Part shown: positions 11,535 to 22,248 of the stretch, piece by piece
How positions within the stretch are numbered: position 1 is the first letter of the stretch
Layout: every line of letters begins with the position of its first letter
NCBI RefSeq assembly: GCF_029407905.1
Contig: NC_073626.1
Location: 84,843,482-84,907,481 of the forward strand
DNA: 64,000 nt
Direction of reading: 5' to 3'
Origin: Bubalus kerabau
Taxonomy: Eukaryota > Chordata > Mammalia > Artiodactyla > Bovidae
The notes under the pieces: generated by a model
Told to the model about the DNA's origin: nothing
Databases searched by the model: none
Seen by the model: only the letters and a program-made list of their open reading frames with translations
Program-made: the position numbers and the translations under genes

Positions 11535-11999
11535 CAGTAAGTTCCCTACATACAAAAGCGTTCCTTTCTGAGAGCACATTTGTAAGTCCAATTTGTTCGT
11601 TAAGTCCAACAAAGTTAGCATAGGTATCCAACCAAAGTGACTTTAGAATTGGCTATATACTATTGTACTGTAATAGGTTTACTTTTCACACAAATAATAC
11701 ATTCCTGAAAAAAAGACAAAAAAAATAAAGAAAATGTTTTTAATCTTACTTAACGTGCCTTGAAAAATACTGTAGTGCATGACAACAGCTGGCACACAGG
11801 GGCTGGCATCAAGTGAACAGGCAAGAAGAGTCACTGACTGCAGGAGGGAGAGGAGGTGGGAGATCGTAGAGCTGAAGGATCATCCGCAATAGGAGATGGA
11901 GGGCAAGCTGCAGTTATACTCATGCCTGATGTTAATGGAATGCAAGTTCACATCTTTGAAAGTTTACAACTTGAAGGTTCATATGTAGAGAACTTAATG
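11535..11999. mobile_element. non-autonomous DNA transposon with TIRs (Tigger/pogo-like)
   Basis: Begins CAGTAAGTTCCCTACATAC and ends in GTAGAGAACTTAATG. The reverse complement of the right end pairs with the left end over about 22 bp with a few mismatches, giving terminal inverted repeats. TA precedes the left CAG, as expected for pogo/Tigger-type TA targets; the right TA has decayed. The interior ('ctggcacacaggggctggcatc') is shared with a dispersed mammalian family I recognise but cannot name securely. No transposase frame survives. Confidence 0.6.
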
Positions 12000-12532
12000 A
12001 AGAATAAATTTTTTTAATTAAAAAGAAAAAAGAACACCGAATAAGACATCTTGAAAGGTTTTAAGGGGTTGAACATTTCCCATCTCAATTTACTGTCATC
12101 CATGACTTTATCATTATTTCTACTTCCTGTCAAACAAGTGACTGCTGCTCCTCTAAGGCAGATCTCTGCACTAGAGTTTCTCGGCTACCACAGCGTGCAG
12201 CAAGTAGGTTACTGTCTGTGGAGATGAATCTATATCGTCACCCCTCACCGCTGATAGTTGAAGGCCTAGAGCACCCAGAACTCCTGGCTGGTAACCCTGG
12301 CTAGAAACACCTTCCTAAAGCCAACTGTTTGCTGTATAAATATTAATAGTGTCTATGTCTGTGGCATCTTGAAAAGATTGGAGGCAGTAATTTAAACCAA
12401 TAATGATGAAGGTGTCTGTACAGTAGGGTCCACTTCCATATACATACTCCGAGGCAGGTTTAAAATGAGGACTCCAATGTCTTTTCCATTTTCATTTTAA
12501 ATATTGTTCCACAATAATGTGTACTTACCTGA
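12000..12532. other. single-copy sequence
   Basis: No repeat landmark or coding signal recognised. Confidence 0.45.
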
Positions 12533-12572
12533 AGATTCCCTGGAGAAGGGATAAGCTACCCACTCCAGTATT
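12533..12572 (+). mobile_element. Bov SINE body fragment
   Basis: 'gattccctggagaagggataagctacccactccagtat' is about 40 bp of BovA body lying 6 bp upstream of a complete Bov-tA. It is an isolated piece without head or tail. Confidence 0.7.
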
Positions 12573-12577
12573 TACAG

Positions 12578-12757
12578 GCTTCCCTGGTGGCTCAGACGGT
12601 AAAGAATCCACCTGCAATGAGGGAGACCTGGTTCGATCCCTTGGTTGGAAAGATTCCCTAGAGGAGTATTCTTGCCTGGAGAATTCCATGGACAGAGGAG
12701 CTTGGTGGGCTACAGTCCACAGGGTCACAAAGTCAGACATGACTGAGTGACTAACTC
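12578..12757 (+). mobile_element. Bov-tA SINE with intact Pol III B box
   Basis: Head 'gcttccctggtggctcagacgg', with a consensus B box GGTTCGATCCC at 12630-12640, then a body with a short internal deletion and the end 'catgactgagtgactaac'. The intact B box makes Pol III transcription conceivable; this is inference only. Confidence 0.92.
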
Positions 12758-13824
12758 TCCCTGTCTCTAAAATTGCTCAGGGTTCTTTTTCACATACAAG
12801 ATAAACTGAACACTTTATCATGGCCCCTAAGGGTCTTTGTGATAATGTTCCTGCTTCTTTGTGCCAACATCTCCCAGCAAGTCCCAGTATTTACTCATTG
12901 TTTGATTCATACTGAATGGCTAACATTTCATAAATGTACCATGTTCTTCTTGTCTATGCTGTTTCATTTGCCTTAATGTCTGCTTCCTTTGTTACCCTGG
13001 CATATTCTTATACACTATTCAAGATTGAAAATATAAATATAAGTATCATTGCAAAAGTGTAGTGTCCTTGGTAACAACCATCTCCACAGCTCACCAAGCA
13101 TATTTCTTCTTACTTTGCAGCTCAGTATTCCTAGGCAAGCCGGTTCACCTTCTATAAGATCCTAGAGAACCCTATGAAAGCTTTAATTGTATTAGTAACA
13201 CTGCTTTTAAGGTATCAGCTTATAAACCTGCTATCCCATTAGCTGTTGAACTTTTAATAATCCAAGAGTACATCTAACCAATATTTTTTCCTGAAGTACA
13301 TGGCAAATGATGGGGTAGTGATTATTTTTAGTTTTCTTTGCTTAGCATTCCTCTCCTTGAAATCAACAGCACCATCATCTTCCCCCCAAACACCCCTCCT
13401 TTTCAAACATTTGGAGCTGTTATTTTCTTTCATTTTTCTACTTTTATGGCCACACGATTTGGTTTTCGAGTAAGTATGTGACTCAAGATTACCTTCTTTG
13501 GTCCTTTCCTAGGATAAAAATATTGGTAAATTGGAGGTCTTCCCTTTCTGTTTAAACTAGGAACATATGGTCCAGGAAGCTAACAAAAGTCGTGGGAACA
13601 GATACACAGATAAACTTAGTTTAAGAGCATGATGAGAGAAGCAGAACTGAGAGAGGGAGGAAAAGCATTCTGATGGCACTGCAGACCGTGACATGGGGCT
13701 GTTCAGCTCTGTTGTGAACAAACCCTTTTTCTTCTTAGTCTGATTCAAGGCAGAGTTCCATCATTACCAAAAAATGTTAACAGAGAAGAAGATCAACAAA
13801 TGATAAGTGGACTGACACATGAAG
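12758..13824. other. single-copy sequence
   Basis: No repeat recognised. Open frames of up to 67 codons carry no recognisable motif. Confidence 0.45.
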
Positions 13825-13940
13825 CAAGAAGGATAGGAAGAAAAGAAAGGACAGGAAGGAAGGAGGGGAGAAGGAAAGAAGGAAATGGAGAGGGAGGGAG
13901 GGAAAGAGGGAGGAGGGTACAGTAAGGGGAGGAAAAAATG
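13825..13940 (+). repeat. purine-rich (GGAA/GGGA)n tract
   Basis: About 115 bp almost entirely A and G, made of irregular 'aggaagga' and 'gagggagg' units with only a few pyrimidines. A 64-codon open frame on the other strand is a low-complexity artefact (Ser/Pro/Leu/Phe-rich). Confidence 0.85.
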
Positions 13941-14104
13941 AAAAAGTTAAATGGCACAGAAAATCCTTTCAACCTCACTAAACTCACTCAAGGATTCAAG
14001 TTTTCCAACTTCTGATCAGAATTTTTCATGTTGGGTAGCAATCAAGTGTCAAACTGAAACTGACGGTAGTCATCAGTTAGATCCATTCAACTATAACTTG
14101 TCTA

Positions 14105-16340
14105 ATAAACAATACACATGGACATCACCAGATTGTCAATACCAAAATCAGGCTGATTATATTCTTTGCAGGTGAAGGTGGAGAAGCTCTATACAGTCAG
14201 TAAAAATACCAGGAGCTGACTGTGGTTCAGATCATAAACTCATTGCAAAATCTAGACTTAAACTGAAGTAGGGAAAACCACTAGACCAGTCAGGTATGAC
14301 TAAACCAAATCCCTTATGATTATACAGTGGAAGTGACAGATTCAAGGGATTAGACCTGACAGACAGAGTGCCTGATGAACTATGGACAGAGGTTCATAAC
14401 ATTGTACAGGAGGCGGTGATCAAAACCAACCCCAAGAAAAAGAAAGGCAAAAAGGCAAAATGGTTGTCTGACAAGGCCTTACATATAGCTGAGAAATGAA
14501 GAGAAGTAAAAGGCGAAGGAAAAAAGGAAGGATATACCCATCTGAATGCAGAGTTTCAAAGAATAGCAAGTAGAGAGAAGAAAGCCTTCCTAGTGATCAG
14601 TGCAAATAAATAGAGGAAAACAATAGAATGGGAAAGACTAGAGATCACTTCAACAAAATTAGAGCTACCAAGGAAACATTTTATCAAAGATGGGCACAAT
14701 AAAGGACAGAAATGGTATGGACCTGACAGAAGCAGAAGATATTAAGAAGAGGTGGCAAGAATAGATAGAACTAGACACAAAAGATCTTAATGACCCAGAT
14801 AACCATGATGGTGTGATCACTCACCTAGAGCCAGACATCCTGGAGTGTGAAGTCCTGGAGTATCAAGCCTGGAGTGGGCCTTAGGAAACATCACTATGAA
14901 CAAAACTAGTGAAGGTGATGGAATTCCAGCTGAACTCTTTCAGATCCAAAACAATGATGTTGTTAAAGTGCTGCACTCAATATGGCAGCAGATTTGGAAA
15001 ACTCAGCAGTAGCAACAGGACTGGAAAAGGTCAATTTTCATTCCAATCCCAAAGAAAAGCAATGCCAAAGAATGTTCAAACTACCGCACAATTACACTCA
15101 TCACACAGGCTGGCAAAGTATGCTCAAAATTCTTTAAGTGAGGCTTCAACAGTACATGAACTGAGAACTTTCAGAGGTTCAAGTTGGGTTTAGAAAAGGC
15201 AGAGGAACCAGACATCAAATTGCCAACAACCACTGGATCATAGAAAAAGCAAGAGAATTCCAAAAGAACATCTACTTCTGCTTCATTGCATTTAACTATA
15301 GCCATGCCAAAGCCAATGACTCTGTGGATCACAACAAACTGTGGAAAATTCTTCAAGAGATGGGAATATCAGACCACCTTATCTGTCTCCTGAGATACCT
15401 GTATGCAGGTCAAGAAGCAAAAGTTAGAACTGGACATGGAACAACCAATTGGTTCCAAATTGGGAAAGGAGTATGTTAAGGCTGTATATTGTCGCCCTGC
15501 TGATTTAACTTCTATGCAGGGTACATCATGAGAAATGCTAGGCTGAATGAAGCACAAGCCGGAATCAAGATTGCTGGGAGGAATATCAATAACCTCAGAT
15601 ATGCAGATAACACCACCCTTATAGCAGAAAGCAAAGAAGAACTAAAAAGCTTCTTGATGAGGGTGAATAGGAGAGTGAAAAAGTTGGTCTGAAGCTCAAC
15701 ATTCAAAAAACTACAATCATGGCATCCAATCCCATCACTTCATGGCAAACAGATGGGGAAACAATGGAAAGAGTGACAGACTTTATTTTCCTGGGCTCCA
15801 AAAGCACTGTGGACAGGGACTGAAGCCATGAAGTTAAAAGACACTTGCTCCTTGGAAGAAAAGCTCTGACAAACCTAGACAACATAATTAAAAGGCAGAG
15901 ACATTACTTTGCCAACAAAGGTCCATCCAAAGCTATGGTTTTTCCAGTAGTCATGTATGGATGTGAGAGTTGGACCATAAAGAAGGCTGAACACCAAAGA
16001 ACTGATCCTTTCGAACTGTGGCGTTCAAAAGACTTGTGAGTCCCTTGGACTGCAAGGAGATCAGACCAGTCAATCCTAAAGGAAATAAGTCCTGAATATT
16101 GGAAGGACTGATGCTGAAGCTGAAGCTCCAATACTTTGGCCACCTGATATGAAGAGCTGACTCATTAGAAAAGACCCTGATGCTAGGAAAGATTGAAGGC
16201 AGGAGGAGGATGAGAGGATGAGATGGTTGGATGGCATTACTGACTCAATGGACATGAGTTTGAGCAAGCTCAGGGAGATGGTGAAGGACAGGGAACCCTG
16301 GTGTGCTGCAGTCCATGGGGTCGCAAAGAGTAGGACATGA
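14105..16340 (+). pseudogene. Bov-B endonuclease/reverse transcriptase remnant
   Basis: The normal protein is one polypeptide with an APE-like endonuclease and an RTE-clade reverse transcriptase. Visible remnants: the endonuclease C-terminal SDH motif in 'GADCGSDHK' near 14213-14240; 'HNKLWKILQEMGISDHLICLL' near 15330-15390, upstream of the catalytic core; and the catalytic box near 15590-15615, which reads R-Y-A-D-N instead of R-Y-A-D-D, losing the second catalytic aspartate. The conserved QGCILSP region near 15475 has a stop in place of Q. Several frameshifts break the frame. It cannot encode active protein. Confidence 0.85.
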
Positions 16341-16360
16341 CTGAGCAACCTAACAACAAG
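14105..16360 (+). mobile_element. Bov-B LINE, 5'-truncated, about 2.25 kb
   Basis: Runs from the end of the endonuclease region ('acacatggacatcaccagattgtcaat') through the linker and reverse transcriptase to the 3' tail ('ctgagcaacctaacaacaag'). It shares order and sequence with the Bov-B copies at 1.5, 30.2 and 48.1 kb. No TSD seen. Confidence 0.93.
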
Positions 16361-16529
16361 AAACAATACACTGTAACCTGCCTTCACTGTTCAGCTCACT
16401 TTAATTGTTTAGATGAAAACTTGCATATTCCCCAAGCACCACAGAACCTAAAAAGACCCCTTTACTGCCCCTTAAAGTAGTGTCTCTGACCCAAGTGTCT
16501 TAAGATGTTTGCTCAAGTTTTTTTTAGGA

Positions 16530-16905
16530 ATTTGGAGTCAGTTGTTGTCCAGTTTGAGCTCAAACCAGTTGAGACTGGTTGGGACCACCGACCCTTCAAC
16601 TAGGTTTGCACAAGTATCTGATAAGTGGCCTTTTGATATGAGAAGGCCAAAAGCTCCACCCTTATAACATACTAATGCAACTATGTTCTGAACACACTTC
16701 CCATGGAGAAGCATGTAGCTTAGCTGCACCTGCACAGAGCGAGCACTACCTCACCTTTCATCTCTATTCATCTTTCCCCACTCCCCAAGCCACCCTGTTC
16801 TTTCTGTAAATATCCCAAGCCCTGCACCTTTCAGGGGGTGGATTTGAGACATATTCTCAACCTCCTCACGTGGCTTTCTTCCAATAAACCCTTTCTTTTT
16901 AATTC
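16530..16905 (+). mobile_element. probable old retroviral-type LTR fragment
   Basis: A block less AT-rich than its flanks, with pyrimidine-rich runs ('tttccccactccccaagccacc') and ending in 'ttccaataaaccctttcttttt', a polyadenylation signal in the position typical of LTR R/U5 ends. No internal viral genes lie next to it, so if this is an LTR it is solitary. Family not identified, and the boundaries are approximate. Confidence 0.4.
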
Positions 16906-17578
16906 ACACAATAATTATTAGAAAAGAATTTTAAAACACCTTGCTTTTAAGTTAAAACATCTCTATTTATAAACTCAGAAGTCTTCCAGAATTAAAAAAA
17001 AAATTATGTGGCTCTTTCAGTTTGGCCACTAGCTTCCAAAAGTTTGTAACATTATCTTGAGATGAAAATAAAAGCAAATTGCAAATTTTGCTCTCTAAAT
17101 TGACCTACAATTTGGAATATTGGAAGTTTAATACAAAAGGCTCTTAGAGTCTGATGGGTATTTCACAATTCTCAGCAAGCAATTATTCCATATTGAGTTT
17201 CGAAATTTTAGAGTCTAGTAAGCCACGTGTAGGTTTTTTAGATATTTACAAATAACACTAACTTATTTACACTTCCCCTTAAAAAACCAATTCTTTAAAT
17301 ATTGGCTCTTTGAATTGACAACCCATTATATCTTATCATAGTATAATATGCACTAAAAGCAATATGCTAGGTGCTGGCTAGAAGCAGCAGATCTGAAGTA
17401 ATTTTTCAAATGGAAATTAATTCAGCAGTCTAGGGAAATACTACCACAAAACAATGCCCTGCTGAATCTCATTAAATCAATTTGGAAAGGCATATGGGTG
17501 GAAAGGTAAAAATAAATCAATAAGATTAAAAAGGAAGTATATTGCTTTGCAACAAAAAGAGAAGAGTTATAGTATCTG

Positions 17579-17591
17579 GTTGCTAAGTAAC
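17579..17591 (-). promoter_or_regulatory. RFX X-box-like motif 1
   Basis: GTTGCTAAGTAAC on the + strand; its reverse complement GTTACTTAGCAAC fits the X-box pattern GTTRCC-N-RGYAAC with one mismatch. RFX factors bind such imperfect palindromes at ciliary and other promoters and enhancers. No binding data here. Confidence 0.3.
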
Positions 17592-17755
17592 AGGATTTTA
17601 AGCAGGAATTATTTGTCTTCCTTATAGAATAAGGCAATTTTGAGGATTAGAGCAAAATACTGTTTGCATATGGTCCAATTTATACAAACTGCATTTCCCT
17701 CAACAAGACCTCACTCCATCTTTGAAGAGGGAGATGAGCTTTCACTGGCGGAGCC

Positions 17756-17768
17756 GTTACCTAGCAAC
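17756..17768 (+). promoter_or_regulatory. RFX X-box-like motif 2
   Basis: GTTACCTAGCAAC matches GTTRCC-N-RGYAAC fully. It differs at one base from the reverse complement of the motif 177 bp upstream, so the two form an inverted pair in otherwise single-copy DNA. Confidence 0.4.
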
Positions 17769-18324
17769 AAGATGCTAAGAAGGCAAGCTGAGTCTGCTCC
17801 AGAAAGAGCTCTCTTTCTCTCTCTCCTCATCACACCGCAGTGACCTCTAGCACAAGCTGATGCCCTTGAGAGAACCACCTTAACAACCAGAAAGCTAAGG
17901 GAAGGGAAAAGTGTTTTGCTAAGATCACTACAAGGTCTAAGCTGCTGCTTTTGTTTTGAACAGATGACAGCGCTCGCTCTCCTAGGTGCTTAGCACGACA
18001 CAAAGCATTTTCACAAACATGCTTTTATTTCTTTTTAGCCCCAGCTCTCATCAGTACTGGGTCATATGACTCATACAGGACTAGTTGTAGGCCTTGGGTC
18101 TAGCCAATCATATCCAACTGTCAAATGTTTGCTGAAAAAAATTGATCTCCACCATCTTTGCTTTGGCCTCAAATGTTACATTCCCCATCCCCACCCTACA
18201 ATAGGCAGGGTAACAAAACCTCTTTTAACCATTTCTTCACAGTATAGAGTCCTCTGCTACTCTTACCCTTCATTTATGTTTCCTTGAAAAGACTTGATAA
18301 AGATTCTTAAGTTTTTGGTTTTTT

Positions 18325-18650
18325 TTTAAGTTGGCTCCTACTAAGTACACAATGCTAGGTGCTGGAGATAAAATTAGGAACAAGGCATAGTTCCCAGAGG
18401 GGCTTACAGGACTCCATGGGAGGAAACGGGAGAGACACACAATAGCCAAGGAGATTGAAAAGCAGTGGAGCTGGCTGCCTGGAGAAAACACCTCTGCTGT
18501 GACTTGAGGAGCCTGGAGAATTTAATTAGGTAACAGAATGGAGGGGCTAGAAACTGAGGTGGGATGCAGGTGGGGAAAAGGCATCTGGCTATGAGAACAG
18601 AGAGATTCTCAAGACATAGAAATCCTGAGGCAGGTGGAATAGGTTAACCT
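18325..18650 (-). mobile_element. L2 LINE 3' part, reverse
   Basis: 'tactaagtacacaatgctaggtgctggagataaaatt', then 'aggcatagttcccagaggggcttacagg', fits the antisense L2 3' region. The L2-like 'cttgaggagcctggag' and 'ggaaaaggcatctggctatg' blocks follow. Confidence 0.5.
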
Positions 18651-20324
18651 CTATCTTTATAGTTGAGCATTCATTAAGTTTCAGTTATGAGTCAAACTGA
18701 CCCAATAACTTTCTGTGGAAACCTATCATACAGCCAGAGACAGTTCACAAAGCTAATACAAAGCCTGGTACATTTCAGCAATCTTTCATACAAACTACAT
18801 TTCATTAAAATGTGCCTCCATATGTCTCCAAACAGGAGATGGGGTTTAGACTGTGCTAGATCAAAATAATTATTCATTCTGATATAAGACGGTATAATTG
18901 AGTACTTACTAAGTAAATCTTTTGTCCTAGATTTAACTACGCAAGAAAGATCAGGAAGTACATTCTGTCCAGTGATTGCAAATGTCTGTATTTACAAGCA
19001 TTCACCTATTCCTAGATGCAGGTCCCCCTTTTCTTTTAAAAAAGAAAAGTAAGCAAACCGATTGACCACGATTGTTTTAAAAGATAAAACATGCGATTTA
19101 ATTTTTGAAAGGATGTTTCTGAAAACACTACGCCCAAAATTAGAGCCTCAGGTTTCTCAGATTTGCTCTTCAGGGCGGGTGTCTACCTGCCTCTCTGCTG
19201 CCCTCATGTGACTAGACGTAGCATAGCAACACAGAAAACCTGGTCGAGAAACTTGCCGGGTCCTCAAGCAGGGATGACATGACAAGCACATGTCTTTCTC
19301 ACAGATTCCGGGAATCTGGATTTGTTGTGACTCAATCACTGTGCAAATGGGTTTCTATCGAATAATATTTTCAGAGCTTTTTTCAAATAAAGGAGAGTTT
19401 TTTCAACATCTCAAAATATATGTTTAGATAATAGGATAAGGAAAGCAAGATTTAATTGGCTAATTAAGGCTCCAACTTTTACAACTACAGAACAATTATT
19501 GCCCAAACAAGAATTAAACCATACTGGTCGTTTTTTTTTTTTTTTTTTTTTTTCCACCTCAGAAGTATTATATCATTCTTTGCTAATGGAATGGTATACA
19601 TTAGGGACTTTAACCTTCTTATTTTACTTGAGGTATTCTCTTTTTTAGGAAAAAGTGATTTTTATTACCTTGTATTATGTAGAAAATGTGAAAAATTCTT
19701 CTTGAGCTAACTTTCTTGGGATGTCCTTCAAATATGCCATTCTTTCTTCTTTATTTCCATTCTATACCTCAGAGACTGTCAGTATTCTCAGAGCTTCATT
19801 CATATATGATACTTCTGCAGATGATTCTCAACTAGTCCTGCAGATTCTCTTGTATACTAGACACTAATCTTTGAAGGTTTCATCACAGTCTTGAAATAAA
19901 AGGACAGTTCCTCTTGCCTTAAAATCTGATTCTATCCTAATTGTCCTATATTTTACTTGAGGGCATTCTTGCCATTTTTCCAGGCTTTTTTTTTTTTTCC
20001 AATCCCCTTGTCTACTTAGTCTGTATTCATTTTCCAACCACTCAATGCTAGAAATCCTGCCATAGGTTTGCTTACAACAAATCGAAGATTCCTGGTGAAA
20101 AGGAGATCTTTAAGAAGGATTTATAGAAAGGATGATTCAGTGGATAGATGGGTGGCTGGATGGGGAGGAAAAGATAGATATTAGATAATCATAATTTTAA
20201 AAAAAAATTCTAAGAGGATAAGTATGCTAGAACAGGGAGATGGAATCTAATTTAAGTTGGGAGTACAAAAGGGACAGATTCCCACGATGAAGTGATTTCT
20301 AAGTAATATATATAAGGCAAGAAA
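18651..20324. other. single-copy sequence with poly-T
   Basis: No repeat recognised apart from the poly-T at 19531. A slightly CpG-richer stretch at 19170-19320 includes TTCCGGGAA (19306-19314), a STAT-type palindrome that could easily be chance. Confidence 0.4.
19531..19553. repeat. poly-T tract (T23)
   Basis: Twenty-three consecutive T. No attached retroelement body recognised on either side. Confidence 0.95.
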
Positions 20325-20775
20325 TCATTAATCAGGTAGAAGGAAGGAGGAAAGCATTCCAGGCAGAGGGAATGGTCTATTCTTAAACTCTGAGGTAGGA
20401 GGGAGCTTGACATCTTCACGAACCTGCAAATGGGCAGGATGATGCAGATGTGACCAGAGTGGAGTGATAGTCAAATTGCTTTTCCCCTCCTTTGGCATAT
20501 TTCTAATTTACTAGGTTTTATATTTAACTGACTCTGAATACCTTTAGACAGGAAATACAGTTTCAGAAGCCCCAGGCCCCACCATTCACTAGTCTTATAG
20601 GCAAAGTGGATTCCACATTCATGCCCACTGCCCATTCCCCAAAAGTAATGGCGATTGAAGTCAAGCCTTAGAACCCATGTGATTATAGAGATTTTATTCT
20701 CGGGGGCCAGGGGGAATCTGTGGGAGATTTTTAACAAGGGAAGTGACACATTCTGATTTCAGTTTATAAAAATTC
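20325..20775 (-). mobile_element. L2 LINE, reverse (first block of a long remnant)
   Basis: 'gcattccaggcagagggaatgg' (20354-20375), 'tctgaggtaggagggagcttgacatcttcacgaacc', and later 'gagattttattctcgggggccag' and 'tttttaacaagggaagtgacacattctgatttcag' are successive antisense L2 landmarks in the expected order. Confidence 0.65.
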
Positions 20776-21216
20776 ACTAAAGCTTTTCCATTAAGTGTGG
20801 TCCCGGATTTTCCATGGCCATTAAACGTGGAAAACATACATTAAACCAACATAACATTTGTTAAGGTTAGGTTACTGGAGTCACCTGGAGGAACCACAAG
20901 GACAGTAGGCTGTCAGTTGTGGGAGTCAGAAGAGCTGTCCAAACTCCCCCAAGCTGGTGGGGTCTCATCCCAGCCTCTGTTTGGCACCATCTAATGGTGG
21001 TTGTCCATTCAAGGTGAAATGCTGGTCAGGATGGTCAGGATGATGCTGAGTGCTACGGAAAGGATTTCTAAGACAATAGCAGCAACATCAGAAACCTTTT
21101 GTTTTGAGGATTTCATGTAGGGAAGCCGGACTTGCAAAAACTGGGGGAGTGGAAGTTCCTTATCCATGTCCCAAGATAGGCGTTTCTGAAGTTTCCTCCG
21201 TGGGCCTCGCTAGCTC
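20776..21216. other. unassigned block inside the L2 remnant
   Basis: 'ccattaagtgtggtcccgg...ccattaaacgtggaaaac' and the following about 400 bp do not resemble L2. It may be another old insertion; no family recognised. Confidence 0.35.
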
Positions 21217-21343
21217 CTTCTGTTGCTCTTCAGTCCCTAAGTCATGTCCGGCTCTTTGTGACCGCACGGACTGCAGCATGCTGGGTTTCTCTGTCCTTCA
21301 TGGTCTTCCGGAATTTGCACAGTCATGTCCATCGAGTTGATGA
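21217..21343 (-). mobile_element. Bov-B 3' end fragment, reverse
   Basis: 'ctgttgctcttcagtccctaagtcatgtccggctctttgtgacc' and 'gtccatcgagttgatgatgcc' are the reverse complement of the last ~130 bp of Bov-B. Diverged. Confidence 0.75.
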
Positions 21344-21798
21344 TGCCAGCTCCTTTGGACCTTTCCAATAAAAAATGAGAACTTTACCTCACCTCTGTTT
21401 GAGAATGGGAGGAAGGATGGGGAGTAGTAACCGATCACAAATTACCTTATATCAAAATTCTCATCATTACTGGTGGCTGTCACAGGTTTTTATGGTAACA
21501 TTCCAGCCATTATGTGAAAATGAATCAGAGGTGGAAGAGAGGTTTTTTAGTGAGCAAATCATAAGGAGGCAATTACAATGGCTCAAGTGACTTATGAAAG
21601 TTTATTAAACTAAAGTGGCAGCAGCAGAAATGGAGTAAGGGGGCAAGATATTTAGGAAGAAATATTTAAGATATTTAGGAAGCAGAATCAGCTAGATGGA
21701 GTGACTGATTAGATGCCACAGAATAGAGGAGGGAAAGTGTCAAGAAACATCTATGATTACCCAGGTTTCTAACATGAAAAAGTGGGTTATGGTGGCTC

Positions 21799-21898
21799 TG
21801 TTGCTGCTGCTAAGTCGCCTCAGTCGTGTCCGACTCTGTGCGACCCCATAGACGGCAGCCCACCCGGCTCCCCCGTCCCTGGGATTCTCCAGGCAAGA
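21799..21898 (-). mobile_element. BOV-A2 SINE, one unit, reverse
   Basis: Reverse AGC tail ('tgttgctgctgctaagtcgcc') and one BovA unit ending 'ccaggcaag'. An 11-bp perfect TSD, TATGGTGGCTC, lies at 21788-21798 and 21899-21909, showing a 5'-truncated insertion into the L2. Confidence 0.95.
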
Positions 21899-21963
21899 TA
21901 TGGTGGCTCAGTTGACTGAAACCAGTGGGAGAAAGAGATGTTCAGGTAAATAGTGTGAGTTCT

Positions 21964-22248
21964 GGGAGAAGGCAATGGCACCCCACTCCAGTACTCTTGC
22001 CTGGAGAATCCCATGGATGGAGGCTCCTGGTGGGCTGCAGTCCATGGGGTCGCTAAGACTCGGACACGACTGAGCGACTTCACTTTCACTTTTCACTTTC
22101 CTGCACTGGAGAAGGAAATGGCAACCCACTCCCGTGTTCTTGCCTGGAGAATCCCAGGTATGGCGGAGCCTAGTGGGCTGCCGTCTATGGAGTCGCACAG
22201 AGTCGGACACGACTGAAGCGACTTAGCAGCAGCAGCAGCAGCAGCAGC
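21964..22248 (+). mobile_element. BOV-A2 SINE, full length
   Basis: Two BovA units with the 'ttcactttcacttttcactttcctgcactggag' linker and a long AGC tail (about eight repeats). A 12-bp perfect TSD, AGTGTGAGTTCT, lies at 21952-21963 and 22249-22260. High similarity to other copies and the clean TSD mark it as relatively young. Confidence 0.96.

Larger units (their letters stand above)
16916..18324. other. single-copy sequence with regulatory-looking motifs
   Basis: No repeat recognised across about 1.4 kb. The part at 17640-17950 is less AT-rich than its flanks. Two X-box-like motifs lie here (separate entries). Confidence 0.5.

Noticed and set aside
12630..12640. tRNA gene from intact B box
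   Set aside because: The A/B boxes belong to the tRNA-derived head of a Bov-tA SINE; no cloverleaf or tRNA 3' end follows.
16530..16905. Complete endogenous retrovirus
   Set aside because: Only an LTR-like block is seen; no gag, pol or env-like sequence or second LTR lies nearby.
19306..19314. STAT site TTCCGGGAA
   Set aside because: A single 9-bp palindrome without supporting context is expected by chance in a window this size.
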